Positions 11,615-26,950 are shown, numbered from the stretch's first letter. The stretch is DNA of 64,000 nt from Microplitis mediator (GCF_029852145.1 NC_079970.1:2728001-2792000); one strand, 5' to 3'. Notes: generated by a model not told the origin, from the sequence alone. Program-made: numbers and translations.

Positions 11615-14600
11615 ATGGTGGAGAAAATATTGGAAGAGCGGGAGGATGGCCGTCCAGACGCCGGAAGAGGTAATATATTTTTTTATTTATTTATCATATT
11701 ATAGTATATTAATAATATGTACAAGTTGTATTTATAATTTCATATTTTTTACTTCCTGACTTGCGAGATCTAGGATTCCGGAGTAGTAATTTTTTATTTT
11801 ACCTTCCGGTGTTTCAAAACAAAAATAATTCGACACTCTACCGGCTTCTCCATGTAATATATATATACATATATGTATATATAAGATGGGGATTTTCGCA
11901 TTTTAATTCCTGAAGACAACGAAGCTCGTAAGCCGTTCACTTGTATGGATTTTTTGAATTATTTAATACCTTGTTACGTAATAGGTAAAAATCTGTACAT
12001 ATATATGTACATATACATATATGTGTATATGTATGTCATAAATGCATCATGATACTCCATTAGTTGGTAAACAGAGGATGTTTACTCATACTTTTGCAAC
12101 ATTTGTCGTTAAGCCAAGAGAATATAAACTCCGATTGTCCCTAAAAATATTAACGAATCATCGCCTAAGTCGTACTTAATATTTGCTAATATTTTGTTTA
12201 CTTACAATCAAAAATAACCGGTGTATTTCTCTACACTATAAGTTCTTTGTTAGAGTTCGTAGTTCGTAGCTTAACATCTCAATCGCCGATATCTTTGTTT
12301 CCTTTGTCGTGAAATAAACAAAGGGAGGAAAAAAGCACCCGGGTATTACGTGATTTCCCGTGGAGAATCCATTCAGTCGAAGGGATTTTCCGGGTAAAAA
12401 TTAGCTGGCTCCCTTGTTCTTTGTTGCCGTACGCACAAAGAGAAAAATCAAAGCAATCTGTTGGTATATACGTTAAAATTCACCGAGCATATACATAGTT
12501 TCCTGCCGGCAGTTGCCAGCGTTAGTGTAGATTATTTTAGAGGAGCTGAAGTGGGTTAGTCGGATCACCAGGACAAAGAAAAGGGCGAGTGGAACCAGAA
12601 ACGCTTGCAGGACGAATCGAAACAAAGAACCACAGCTACCAATACAACACTACACACATACTGTTCCTATATATATATATATATATATATATAAATATAG
12701 TGAGGGGAAGTGAGAGGATGGAGAAAGAGAGAAACCTAAACAACAAGAGGGGAATCCGGAATACGTAAAAACTTGAAAGGGCTTGTTGCCCATGTCAAAT
12801 TAAACCGTTGAATGCTTTACTTGATTTACGTTTATATTTAATGGGAATAATAATCTTCTATAAAGACCAAAGAAACTCCATTTTAACATCATCAATCTAG
12901 TATTTTATTGTTACAGAGCTCAATTCCCTCAATTGTTGATAACTCTGTTAAAATAATTGTCTGCTCCGAAATTAATTAATCGTTTTGACAATAATTATTA
13001 CGTAACGGGACATTATTCGGGCTGCAATTGTGTCAATTGCAAGAGCTGTATTTCGTTTAATTAAACTTTTTTCAGTTTCTTAACTCGAGTATTTATTAAT
13101 TTTACCAAAAGACCTTTCGCCGATCTCGCCGTGAGAACATTCTGTGTTTTGTTCCTTATTTATAGATCTGAAATGTCTAAGGTATCAGGGATTGTCTGTA
13201 TTAAATGTTTTTATTCATTGTCTTTGTTTAGTTACTTTGAGAAAATTATTTTAAAAAACTAACAGCGAGTAATGAATTGTAAATAATCCCGCAGATTTAA
13301 AAATTAAAGTGACTTGTCTAGCGTGTCGCGGTTAGTCGTCTTTATAAAAAGAAACTGTAGATTGGAGCGAAAGGTCGAGCGTAAAATCACAGGCTTCCTT
13401 TCGCGATGCCGGAAAACAATTTTAGAGTTTCTTTTTTTAAATGTTTATGTTCAATCAACGCCGCGAGCATCAAACTGTATATCTAATTATTACGTCCTAA
13501 AGTTAAAAGTATGTTTATAATTCATAAAACTTATGTTCTGTTTCTACAATTATTTATATACATATTAAATTTATATAAAAACCGAATAGTGGGATTTATG
13601 CTTGAGGGTTTTATTTTAAAGAGAGATTTAGAAAAAAATTAACTGAGCGTGATGACGTTTGTAACTTATAGTTAAATAATTTACGTTAAATCTTTCAGCA
13701 GATCTTGATGTCTAGAATATATACGATTCGTCTTCTTTAGCTTGTCTGCGATGACGGTGTAAATATATATACATATACATAAATAATAGCTTATAATTGT
13801 GTATGAGAAGTATCCGAGAATACATAATATCTCACTTGAACATCTCAGGTCTTTAAAATGGCGTCGTTCCTTTTCTGTGCCAGTCATTGAACTCTCAGCA
13901 GCCGTAGCCAGTAGCACTCGGCAACGACCGTACAAAAATACTTACGGTCAAGATACCGCGAAGTGCAAATTTAAATTTTCACGCCCGAAATCACACGAAA
14001 ATTTATTATTCCCCATTTTTTATCTAAAAATTCAAACTCTCTTTATTTTTTCATTAACTTCTTAGTCCTTTGTCTACATAAATTAATTTATTTATTCTCT
14101 CATACCAACACAAGTGTTAACTATTTCATGCTCAGATAATTTTAAGCCTTTTTTATTTTTTTTCACGTGATAAAATCACAATTTTCTTAACGCCATTTAT
14201 ATTTTATCAGTTCATTCTCACTGAAAATTACTTTATGTGCTGTCTCGAGGTTATTGTTGCAATAACAAACTGCAACCACCACTAAGTCACCATTAATTTT
14301 CATTATTATTACTATCAAATTATATTATTTTTCATTGCCACATGTCCTGTGTAGAATTGAATCAAATTACTTGGATAATAAAAATTACTTACACTATCAA
14401 CTATTAGGTCAAATATAAATATAACACGTAGTGAAACAATGTATGTAATACTGATATTGGCTACTTAGACAAAGTAATCGTCATCATGACTCACATATGT
14501 TATTATAGATTCTCAGGGTCTCGTTAAATTTACGAGCCATTAAAACTCCGTTTTTTTTATCCATTTGTTCTCTAATGGAAAAAAACTTCTAAGTCAATCA

Positions 14601-17600
14601 TCCATTTTTTTTCTGTCTTTATTTATGTATCATTACATATCGCGTTGTCTTGCTCATACCTTCGATACAATTATATACATACATACATGTATATATATAT
14701 AAGATACCCACCTGGGCGTTCTGGTTTCGTCTGATTTCTCTTGAACCCACGCGACTTAATATCCACGCCCACTCATTTCTCTCACAAGAATCAGCCAACA
14801 TGAGTGAATTTTACATACTGCTGACAATTGTATTATTGTATTCTTTCATATGTTAATATCATATTTATTCATATCTATCCACATATTCTACGAAAAAAAA
14901 ACGGAGTAAGTCAATCTATTTACTTACAACTAACATAATAATGTACATATATGTTTGTAATATATGTATATATTATATTTTCTACACAACTAAACTCATC
15001 ATACAAATATCTCAATTGTTTTTGCCGTACAATCTCTCCTTCCTCGCTTGATATCCAGTAACAGATATATACCGACAGTATAAATTTAAAAAAAAATTTA
15101 TCTCATTGTTACAATAAATTTATTATATACAAAACAAAATATAAAAACGATCTCATTCAACAGAAATAAAAAAAATACAAGTATATAAATCTGCAGCGGA
15201 TCGTATTGTTACGTAATCAAATTAATTGGAGCCGACATTTAAATTTAAAAAATTCAGTTTTTTTTTAAATGTATCCGTCAGTAGATTCAACAACTCGATG
15301 AGCAAATTTAATTTTAGTTTAAAAAACGGTTGGCAAGAAGTTTCATTTTTTTATCCCCATGCGTATGTATTTATATATAACGGCTCGATACTATAAAAAA
15401 ACCCTAGAGTACTAACGCAGAATTTTATTTTAAAAATCGTCGCCCACAGAGAACCCAACCGAAAGCGTATTTTATGCGAACAAAGTAAAAGCCATCCCTC
15501 TGGTTTCTGTTAGCTTGTGCACTTATTTTTTTACCCCTACTCTCGAAACTCGTTAGGGATCTGCTGCTGCTACCCTAATATAACCCCAGTGTATCAAGAG
15601 AAAAATAAAATTCCCGGTAGCATGTATAATAAAAACGAATGAGAAAAGTTTACGTCAAATTTCCATGATTTTTTCTCTTACAGTCTGTAGTTCTCTTTGT
15701 TATTTTTTTTCTTTCATACCATGACCTTTTTGTTATTTTTTACGATCTTTTCACAACAGAGTCCACTACTTTAACACTGCGTCACACACAACCAGGCTTG
15801 GAAATTAATTCAAATTTTTGAAAAATTACTTCGCTGCCCGGCAGCAGATGTCGCTGCACTGACGTTCTTCTCACTAGTGCTCGGGTTTCCGTACGAAATA
15901 TATAACCCAGTAGAATTTTGAGTTCGTATCAAATAGACAGTATTCAGTACAAGTTATTTTTGTCTCCCTGATGATTTTGCACTACATCAGTCCTCGTATC
16001 AGCAATTTGTCCCTCGCCTCCATAATTAAATTTTTATCATCACAGAAAAGTGAAAGAGAGAGCAAGTAACTAAAAAGATAATGACCAACTCTCGTCAATT
16101 AATTTTCACAAATAGGAAAGCTTTTTGTTGACAACCCGTTTCGTTTACTTGCATTTTTAATCTTTTTATTTAACTGAAAACTTTCTCCCTCGTGTGACTT
16201 GAGTCTATCGCAGGTCTTGCGACGACTAAAATAAAACTAAATAAATAAATACAACAAATTAAAATAAAACGACTAGACGGGTACTATTTTATGCAGTTGC
16301 ACACGGGATTTTCTAGCCATCGCGGTCAACGAACGTCAGACACCCACGTCATCTATACACTTAACTTTATTTTTGTCATTACTAAATATCACATTCATAA
16401 AATCTGACAAGGCCATAATATTTTAATTTATCAACGTCCACTATTACAACGGAATAATAAATAAAAATAAAAATATCGGTTGCAAAATGCATTTATTTAA
16501 ATAATAAATCTCCATCTCTTGACGTCAATTTTTTTTTAAACGTCAGATGAAATTTGTGTCGCAAAAAATTTAACTCGAAAAATTTCAAACCAGCATAAAA
16601 GTACAGAGTTTTTAGTCTCTTTCGTCATTTTCTTATTCTCCATCTTCATCTTCATCTTATACTTTTGTGCTTTACTGAGTCTGGGGCACTTGGTAATGCT
16701 CATAAACTCTCATCAGCGTTCTGTTGCTCTTGAAAGTCTTGATATTTCATCTTACTCTCATCCTACACTATACCAGACTAGACTAGAGTAAAGTGAGTAT
16801 GTAGTACTTAAACTCTACGTACATTACATACATACTTAATAATAATACCCGCTCTCCGATTTACTTTACAGTTTATTGATCCACATTTTCCTCAAAGTTT
16901 AATGCCCATGATAAAAATACTGACCCAGAAAAATAAAACTCAGTAAAAATATAAATATCTGAATATTGACTCCAGTATAAAAAAAAAAAAAATATTTGAT
17001 GTCATCATATATTAATAAAATAATAAATTTTTGTTTCAGTTGACGGAAATCGCAGGGATGTGGCTTCAACAGGAGAACCACTAAGTTCAGTCCATGCAAG
17101 ACAGGAAGAAGCTAGACGCAGACGACGTAGGAAGAATCGTTCAGGCTCGTCTTTGGTCTCGTCATGCTTCCAAGGTAAACACAAATTTTTTCAACGGTCT
17201 CACGATCTCCGAATATTTAGACACTAATTAAAAACAAGCTGATTATTGCTGCATCTGCGCGATAATGGGTCGGATAAAGGGGGTTCATACATGGTCATGA
17301 TAGGACTGAGCACGTGTGTCCGGGTTTGATAGCACTAATTTTGGAGGAAGTTGATAAGCTCGCGTTGGATGATTTATCCTTGGTAGGTATTTATTCCTAC
17401 AGTACTTAGTAATTGTCAAGTACCAAAAAAATATATACAAACAAACGTTATCTCATGCATACGCATAGATATAGATATAGATTTGTTATATTTATATAAC
17501 AACCGGGATTTAACTTTAGTTTCTGAAGTACTGGTTGAACAGAATGTAAAGAAGCGTTATGTCAGTTGCCTGACGTTTATTTCCTTCTCCAAACATTAGA

Positions 17601-20600
17601 CCCCATGTTTTGTTTACATTCCTCCTCATCCACAGCACAGGGCAGTCGGGAATAAGAAAAATAACTTTTGGTACCAGTACTGGTACTCTATTCAACCTGT
17701 ACAGTAAAAAGCTGCTGCTGCCGCTATTAAATCCAAGTGAGATAGCGGCGCCACTTGCTCACTCACTCCTTATTCCTACATATATATACCCAGCTCATTT
17801 ATATATATTCTGTCCTGCTTTATCCTCCTCGTAGTCGTAGTCGTAGTCGTGGCTGTTGGCTTCTAGAACGTTCTAAACTTGATGCCGGCTTTGGTCTGAT
17901 TCTGCGCATGTTTGCTGGCCACCGCGACGCGAAGAGTCGAGGCCAGGAAAATTAATTGCTGATGCAGACAGAATCGACGTACGTTCACTGCAATCTATAT
18001 ATGCATGCATGACTACATGCACATCTATATTTATATATATTATAAATATTCAATACTTATGAACAATAAAATATATGTATGTATGTGTGCAGCGACCGAG
18101 TTTAGACAGCACCAAGACTCAGCAGTGTTGCGTCATCGGACGATGACCGAATCAATGTCCCACCTAGCATTACATATATATGTACTCTGCTGTTTATTTT
18201 CTCTCCATTAATTCTTTTCCCACCTTTTCCGTCTTCTGTAAGAGTAAAAAGTTGACAAGTTGAGTAGTCAAGTCATCAACCGAGCGCTTAATTAATTCTT
18301 TATTATTTTTGATGTCTTCATAACAAGAAACGAAACTTCCGCGATAATAACGCTACTGGAATACCTTTACTTCCTTATTCTAAAAGTATTAAATCCTAAG
18401 TCACGGAAGATTTAAATAATTACTCATAAAATGGAGAACGTTTTCTAGAGCAAAAAAAATTTTAATCTCACCATTAGTGTTTTATAAATTTTAAATGAAA
18501 TAATTGCACTTGATATCTCTGTGCAACCAAGCATTACATTTGTCAGAGATGCAATGTCACGTTGACCCAGTACTTTATTCCTTCTAGAACGTTATCGATT
18601 GATAAAAGCATTTAAAAATTACGACAGACAATCGCGTGATCGTATTGATTGACGCACACTTTAAACTTTGTCTTTTTTTCGCATAAAATCTTTACATCAA
18701 AATAATCAATACAGAAATTTATCATTAATAAAAATCAATTAAATTTTATTTTGCTACTTTCTATTTGATAATTTTATTACGGTAATAATAATACGAAAAA
18801 AGTTTAAGTATTTTTTTATTACTGTCTAACTATATATAGTTCGTTTTCATGATTTATAATAAGTACTGAGTACTTTATAAACAATTTAAAAGTTTATAAC
18901 ACATGAAACTTTAAACGCGTATTAACTTATTGGGATTTAGTGTAGTCGGTAATGCATCCATTAAACCGCGAATGGAGATACAAGTACAAGTAATGATTCC
19001 ATTTAAGGCAATGATTTTTTTTGACTTTACATGCGTAAGCAGAGAAACGAGGAAAAGATAAAATATTAAATCAGATTTTATTAATTAAATTGTATGACAA
19101 CTGACCTTTCACTTGATCGTAATTTTAAATGTCTAATTAATTGAAATAATTGTTTTGTTGTTAGAACTGTACAAGCTGACTGGAGAAGTGCTGGGTGAGG
19201 GAGCGTACGCTTCAGTGCAGACTTGCACGTCCCTGTACACAGATCTGGAGTACGCAGTTAAAATAATCGACAAGATCCCTGGACATGCTCGTACCAGAGT
19301 TTTCAAGGAGGTCGAGACTTTCCATCATTGCCAGGGTCATCCGAACATAATCCAGCTGATCGAGTTCTTTGAGGACGACGAGCGTTTCTATCTTGTCTTC
19401 GAGAAAATAAACGGAGGGCAATTGCTAAGAAGAATTCAAGAACGCGTGCACTTCAGCGAGAGAGAGGCCAGTCAAATTGTCAAGGAGATCGCTGGAGCAC
19501 TTAATTTCCTCCATAAAAAAGGTTAATTATAGCAATTATTAATAACAATGGATAGATGTTAATTTACACCTTTCTCTGATAATTATCAGGATTATTTATA
19601 TATATTCAGTAGAACGAAATTAAAAATAATAATTATTTCATTATTTTTTTATAAAACAACAGGTATCGCACATAGAGACTTGAAGCCGGAAAACATTCTC
19701 TGCGTCCATCCAGACCAACTGACACCGATAAAAGTCTGCGACTTTGATCTTGGATCTGGTATTAAATTTAACAATTCACAAAGTCCACTTGCAACACCAC
19801 AACTACTAACACCAGTTGGCAGCGCGGAGTTTATGGCACCAGAAGTTGTTGAAGCCTTTATTGGCGAGTCAAATTATTATGACAAACGTTGTGATTTGTG
19901 GAGTCTTGGCGTCATAATGTACATTTTATTGTGCGGATACCCACCGTTTTATGGTAACTGCGGTACTGAATGCGGATGGGAGAGAGGAGAAAATTGTCAG
20001 GCGTGTCAAGAGTTATTGTTCACCAGCATCCAGCAAGGAGATTACGATTTTCCAGCCAGAGAATGGAAAGACATTTCTGAGGATGCCAAGGACCTTATCC
20101 GCGGTCTGCTTGTTAAAGATGCGCACCAGAGATTGAGTGCTGAGTGTGTTCTCAATCATCCATGGATAAATCCGGGTCCCACTATCACTGTTGCTGGCAA
20201 CAGGCCACTTATTACTCCTGAGATAATAAGGTCATTATTTTTTATCAATCACAGTTGAATTTATTCACGTCTTCTTAATCAAAAATCAAAATAAAATAAC
20301 ATGTATTTATTTATTTGTTTTTTAGAAGGAACAATTCCGCCCGTGAACTTTCAGCATTCGCCGAGTCAGCAATGGCAGTCAATCGTGTAGTGTATCAACA
20401 CTTTTCAGTGAACCATCTTGAAGATCTTGCTGAAAATTGTGAGCCGAGACTTTCAACATCTTCAACAGATGATGAAAATCATCCTTACGGCCACATGTCA
20501 GACACCAGCAGCGAAGGTTCGGAGCCCAGCAAGCACTGCGTTGCCCACTCTTCCAGTGAATTTGATACTAATTCACGTCGCAAGTCATGCTCCATGTATT

Positions 20601-20785
20601 CAATTCTCGAACACAGTGACTCCAAGTTCATCAGTGATAATCGTATCAACGGCAAAGACTCGCTGACTCATCTCTACGGTCTATCGCCTCCAAGTGAGAG
20701 TAAATTGATGCAGCGCCGCATAAAAGCACGTTCTAATCTTCTCGAACGCCGTAATCCAGCGATCGTCGCATCACCAAGTGGCTGA
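11615..20785 (+). CDS. Lk6: MAP kinase-interacting Ser/Thr kinase (MNK/Lk6), 5 coding exons
   Basis: Exons 11615-11669, 17040-17174, 19165-19521, 19663-20230 and 20326-20785 join in frame to 524 aa. MNKs are activated by ERK/p38 and phosphorylate eIF4E on the eIF4G scaffold. Seen in the protein: a polybasic N-terminus (EEARRRRRRKN, residues ~45-55; importin/eIF4G-binding type), glycine loop GEGAYAS (~74-80), HRDLKPEN (~186-193), the MNK-specific DFD (209-211) replacing DFG, an activation loop with Thr-Pro pairs (ATPQLLTPVGSAEFMAPE), the MNK insert with spaced cysteines (CGTECGWERGENCQACQ), and a C-terminal MAPK-docking motif (KLMQRRIKARSNLL, from ~498). The DFD, the cysteine insert and the docking motif together make the family certain. 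The start is the only ATG in exon 1, after a probable 5' UTR. Introns 1 and 2 are large (5.4 and 2.0 kb). An upstream exon at 4073-4184 is phase-compatible with exon 2. Confidence 0.93.
11670..17039 (+). other. Large first coding intron of Lk6
   Basis: Bounded by aagag|gtaata and tttcag|ttgac. It contains TA microsatellites (about 12669-12693) and no supported exon on either strand. Small open frames at 13.3-14.9 kb lack homology or splice support. The next intron (17175-19164) is likewise empty of recognisable exons; around 17830 it has a short run of cgtagt repeats. Confidence 0.6.
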
Positions 20786-23128
20786 AAAAGTATCATCTTT
20801 ACTCACCGTACAAAAATCTCCTTTCTCGCCGTAAACTACTACTATAAATTACTATTACAATCTGTTGATTATAGTAATACCATTGACAGTACATTTAAAA
20901 CAAATAAATAACTAAAATTTTAAATAAATGCCATATTTTGTCTGTCGATGTCAGATCAGTCAAGAGATTAACCAACAGTTTAATGTTTAGTAATTGCGTA
21001 TGCATTATTAGTATCGGCAACAACAACGAAATAAATAACACACTTATTATTTCGCCCAAAGTCATTTATTGTAATTATTGACAGCAATCTCTTGAATTTT
21101 TATGCGCACGAAAACACTTTCCTTTTATTTTATTTTTTCTCAACTCATTATTTTGATCCCATTGTTCGAGCGCGATAATTAACATGTAATTTAATGTAGG
21201 AATTATTTCATTGCTGTAAAAAAAATTAATTGGACAATTACCCCCACACACACCGCGATCTTAGCGAGTGCAAGACAACAATAACAGATGGTATTTATGT
21301 AGTTATTATTATTATTTTTTGTTTTTATTTTGACGATGTAATTTTTGATCAACGCATGTGTCATCATGGCCACGTATTTGAATTTATTTTATTTATTACT
21401 GTGTACGTTATTAATTTTTGTTTTTATTACGACTCGCGCTTAGATTTTAAATGACAGATATTTAAAAAAATTAAAATAATGGAAAGTTTTATTGTGTCGC
21501 TATAAAAATATAAACAAGTGTCAATGCTTTTTTTTTTATTTTTATGATAAATAGACTGAGGGCAATTTTTCATATCGGTTTTTTAAAAAATTCATTAAAA
21601 ATGTCTCAAGTATCGCGTAGGATTGTAGTCTATAAGATTTATCTCAATAAGTGAAGAAGAAAAAAAGAAAAAAGAAAAAAAAATTTTGTTAAAGTAGTAC
21701 CTGTATTGTGTGCGAATAAGGCGGCAGGACATTTTAAAATTAATATAAAGAGTATACGCGCGAGGGGGAGAGGAGAAATGAAAAGTGAAAATAAAAGTTT
21801 GTAATTAGAGTATAAGCGAAAAAAAAAATTATAAAACAAAAAAAAAAAAATACGATCACATTGATCGAATAATTAGCTTTATGTATAAAAGTATAAATTT
21901 AAGAATTATCATATATTTTATCATCGATCCCACCGCCTACTGATTGGCAGTAAAACGAAAAAAAAAAAATAATTCAGTTGATAATAATAAAAAATAAAAA
22001 AAAAATTTATTATTTTATTTCAGCCACGTTCCACGCATATTTTCATATTTTTTCAGTATTTATATATCATTATTTTTCAAAGTCCATTAGTGTAAATTAT
22101 TGGATTTATGAAAATTATAAACGTGGAATTGTAATTTTTTTTTTTCGTAAAATTTAATAAAAATAACTAAAAGATCGCTCTATAAAATTTTACTTTGAGT
22201 AAAATATTAATGCGACAGATCTCGCAATTATCGTTTTTTTTTTTTGTTTCCTCGACATTTATATTTTTTGTTTTAATTACGATATAATACAATGTCTATC
22301 TCAAGTGTTTTCCTTTAAACGTAGAGGTGGAAATAAATTTTTTTACTCAGGGCAGACGAGGGAACGTTTAAAAATAGTGTCTACAGCTGGCCACATTGAT
22401 CGTGTGAACGAAAATAAAGAAAAAAAAAAAAAAAAAAATGGTCGATGCTACAAAACAAACATATTATTACTATTATTATTATTACTATTATTCATAAAAC
22501 AATTATTTAAAAATTTCATACACTACATAATTACACTCATGTTACAGAAATACATTCATACAGTTATACATTACTCACATATTATTAACTGACAAAGAGA
22601 GAGAGAAGTAAAAATAAAGAGTACGTGTGAATAAAAGACCCGCGCATTAATTATCGGTCTGATCAAGTCTCATTACATAAATATGTATGTCTCAGTGCCC
22701 AGCTCTTCCGCCGAACACGATATGAGACCTCAAAATCACCATCGTCGTGTAATATAATCTTAGTTGCGTAGAAGTTTTTTTCCATTAGATTCGCTGACAG
22801 AAATTGTAACGGATTTTGAAAAATGCATTTTTTTTAATTAAAAAAAAAAAAAGTCAAGGCATTAATTGTCATCAGCTTGACACGTTGATCTGTTTCAGTT
22901 GCTCTGTTTAGTGATGAAAAAAAAAATGTACTTGATTCTGTGTAGAATGAGAAGAATGAAATGTAAAGATAAATATGACTCGAGGTATGAGAAATAAAAT
23001 ATCAGAGTAGACTCAGCGATCAGTGGATTCTGTTAATTTAAAAAGACCTGGATTTTAAAAATCTTTATTTAATCACACTGTGATTGAAGAGACCACTGAT
23101 TGGTTGCAAATGATGACATCAGTTTTAA

Positions 23129-23220
23129 TATTTTTCTCACCTCCGGGCGGAAAGCGTCAACTTTCGTCCCGCTGTGCAAAACGAAGTTGCCGCTTTCCGC
23201 CTCCGTCGAGGAGAAAAATA
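23129..23220. repeat. GC-rich hairpin 1
   Basis: The left arm tatttttctcacctccgggc then ggaaagcgtcaactttcg pairs with the complement of cgaagttgccgctttccgcc then tccgtcgaggagaaaaata, with a few mismatches and a short loop (tcccgctgtgcaaaa). It is far more GC-rich than its flanks and directly abuts hairpin 2. It may be one half of a composite fold-back element. Confidence 0.7.
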
Positions 23221-23351
23221 GTATACACTCCTCGGGAAGTAAATAAGAAAGCCTCAGATCACATGTTTGTTGACCTCGGCTTCGCCTCGGCCAACAATTA
23301 CATGTGATCTGAGACATTTCTTACTTTACTTCCCTAGGTGTGTAAAATACT
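23219..23351. repeat. GC-rich hairpin 2 (fold-back element)
   Basis: The arms start tagtatacactcctcgggaa and end with the complementary ttccctaggtgtgtaaaata then cta. The inner arms ctcagatcacatg and catgtgatctgag are perfect. The loop is cctcggcttcgcctcgg. Total length is about 133 bp. Form and composition suggest a mobile fold-back or MITE element rather than a host gene feature. If the Lk6 3' UTR extends this far, it would be transcribed as a strong RNA hairpin. Confidence 0.75.
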
Positions 23352-26300
23352 ATTGTAAATTGCAAAACAATATTAATAACAATCATCGATACAAATTGTC
23401 AATCGAGTCTGACTCATTTAGCTCGTAGTTTATTTATATAAATTTTTGAAGAATAAAAAAAAAATTTGAAAATTTTTTCCACGCGTCAGTTGTCAGTACA
23501 AACATACGGGCAAAATTTATAACCAACTCCGTGATTGTAATTAATTACTCACGGAGGCAAAGCTTCCTCTGTAAGTGAAAAAAAAGAAAAATGAATAAAA
23601 AAACAAAAAAAATAATAATAATAAAAAATAAATAAAAAAAATTGTAGGTTTAATCAGCGTGTAATGATGTGTGTGTCAGTATGTGAATGAATGTCAAGCT
23701 AATGTTTTATGAAAAATAAAAAAAGTGATGCGTAAAATCGTACTAAATGGCCATAAAAAATTTGAATGAAAATTTATTATTAAAAAAAAATGTAATGTAT
23801 GTGAGATACTTTATTGTATAGCGAGCTTGGTTTTTTCCGAAGGTACCAGCGATATATTGACGTCAAAACTATTTGCTACTTTAGTTTTTTTCATTTATAA
23901 ACAATTGACCTATACAACAAACAAAGAAACAAAAAATAAAATAATTATTTTCATTAATAATTTTTGTTAAATTTATTGTTTTATGGTTTTTATGTCTTGT
24001 GTTTTGTCGTGATTGAGAGTTTGTACGCGCGAACTAACGAGCTACACATGAAAAAAAATATCAATTATTAATAAGGAAAAAAATTGAGTTTTTTTCTTTT
24101 TTTTTTAATCTACTGTTCATGAATTTGTAAGAACAGAGTGAGATGCAGTGAATTTGATAAAAAAGTGATAACCAAATACTTGATGATTATGATTACAAAT
24201 TTAAAAAAAAATATAAATATATATATATACTAAAATATATTTGTTTCGCCATGATAATGTACACATCGAGTATAAAATACGCGATAGGCGAGAGATAAAT
24301 TTTCGTTACTTTTTTAATGAATTATAAAAAAACATAAAATAAATTCTAATATGAGGACGAGAGGAGAAAAAAATAAATGAGTAATTTTACAAGTTAAAAT
24401 TATTTTCTAAAAAAATTTAAAATAAAGACAACTTTTGTTTTATATTATTTTGTGTTGATTTATTTTTTTTTATCACTAACATTAACAAAATTCATAACTA
24501 AATATTTATAAAATAACATCAGGCGATTCTTAAACCCTTTTTTCCTCCCACGCCTTCGTCTAATTTATCCATTTAATAGATACTTATTTTATAAAAATAA
24601 TAAATATATAAGAAATATATACATTTAAAGGTGTGTAGAAAAACGCCCACCTAGACCAACTGTTATATATAAATACGGTGATGCCTACATGACATTGTTA
24701 GAATTTTAAAAAAACTTTACCCACTTACCCATAAAAAAAAAAGAAAAAAAAGAAAAAAAAATATATATCCTCTCCGTCCTACCTCCTACGTCCTGACCTC
24801 ATTCTTACCCACAAAAAATATATAAAAAAAAAAAAAATCTATAAAATATAAAAAAAATGCCAAAAAATATTTTTTATTTTTCAATGCCCAGTAGAATATA
24901 TAAAATAATAATAATAGTAATTAATAAATAATTATAAATATATATTTTTAACGCTGATACATTTTCGCGTTGACGTTAATTGTTAATGCGCTTCGTTGTA
25001 ATTAAAAAAAAATAACAATTGTAAATCTTATCGATGGTACGTTATGATGAATGACTTATTGAGTAATTAATTTGCTTTTAATAGGCCTATGTAATCGCAA
25101 CTGATTAATTACACAGTAAATTTCACCTCAATGGGACAATTATTATTTATTAAAACCACTAGTTGATTGATTGATTAATTAGTGATGAGCTCAAGGCATT
25201 TAATAATTTAATATAAATAAACAATGAGATGTGATTAACTGTGTCTATGTAAGATGGCAATTCTCTGCAATGTGGTTTAGTACGGCGGATCATAATATAT
25301 ACATATATATTATATATGTAATGTTGAGACTGGATTTTGAACGTACAAACTTAATTATTATATTTTAAGTATATCATGTTTTAAAATGCAATCGCAAAGT
25401 CGTTGATTGTCAGTGAGAAAGATTTTAAAATATAAATATAAAGGAGATGAAAATATAATTATATAATAATACAGTAATTATCGAATAAGATACTCAGGGT
25501 GGCGTGGAAAGACATAAGTATATATTTTTAATTTATATAATTATTTTATTTAAATTTAAGTTTTTAATTTTGAAAATTTAGACAATAAAAAATAAATCAT
25601 TTTTTATTGGCGCGTAAATTTAAATTAATTATTTATTTTAAAAAAAAATTGTGAGTCTTTCCACAGCATTTGTCACGTCTCCTTAAATATTTAAATTTAA
25701 ATTGGAAGTTTAATTATGTGATATTTTTATACGAAATTATTTCTGATGGACAACGCGCTGGTACCATCTAATGTACTGAGAAAAAAAATTTTAGTTGAAC
25801 TCGTTCCTAGTCTACGATAAAAATGATAAATGTTTGATTTATGTCATGAGTTATCTATCAGTTGTCAAAATTTGAATTCATTGCGCAATAATGATAAAAA
25901 AAATACAATAAAGTAACTATTTGATAATTTAAGCGAATGTTGAAAAACAATTTTGTAATGTATGAGAATTATCAGTAATGATATAACGCGAGGTCTTAAC
26001 GAAAACAAATATAAAAAAATATGTTGAGACAAGATTAGATCTATGAGTCGTCGCGTAAATCCAACTTTGATAGATAGCGAGGATGTGGACAAAAACCAAG
26101 TAAATTTATATAATAGTGTAATTAGTTTTTAAGACTTAGGAGTTTAAAAAAATAAGGCGGAAGTTTTATCAATCGAAGGCATACAGGCACGACGGAGGAC
26201 TGTTTTGAATAAAATAAAATAAAATAAATGGAGGAAAAAAATACATGAGTAATGAATGTAAGACTAGATTGCACTGGGAGATTTAACTCAGTCCCCTGTA

Positions 26301-26950
26301 TCCGCCGGAAACGGCGATTTTATCGGATAGGACGCTAACAATCTTTTGTATCTAAAAGAAAAACTTGTGGAGCAAGAAAATTTTTAAAATCCCTGGAGGT
26401 GTTGACACACTCGACATACTCACACATTCCAGGGTCCAATCGATCATACATTTAATGAAAAATAAAATATAATGAAATGATAATAAAATTATTTCATTGC
26501 GCTTATTTACATGTCGAGTAGCGTAAATAAAATCAACAATTCTGCTGATTGTAACTCGATGTAATTATAAGCTGCGAAAAAATGAAGATGAAAATGAAAA
26601 AAAAAATTTTGTATTGGTGCGAAAAACTGTTAATTGTGTACTTGATATGCATTTTTAATGGTGAGCATCGAAAATAAAAAAAATAATTACAAAATTACTG
26701 TTTTTTATTTCTTAATTATTGTCAGTTATTAATTAAACCATTAGTCGCTGATAATTACACTGTGTAATAAAAATTTTTGTTTTGCTGGTAAAAATTTCAG
26801 GCGAAATGGAATCACTTCAACAAAATAATTTTTTTTATTTATCCTTTTAATTGAATTTTAAAAAAATTGCGAAGAGAGTAAAGTTGATATGAAATTCAAA
26901 ATACCATTGGAATATAAAATTTAAAAAAAATTTTTAGTCGCTTAAAAGAA

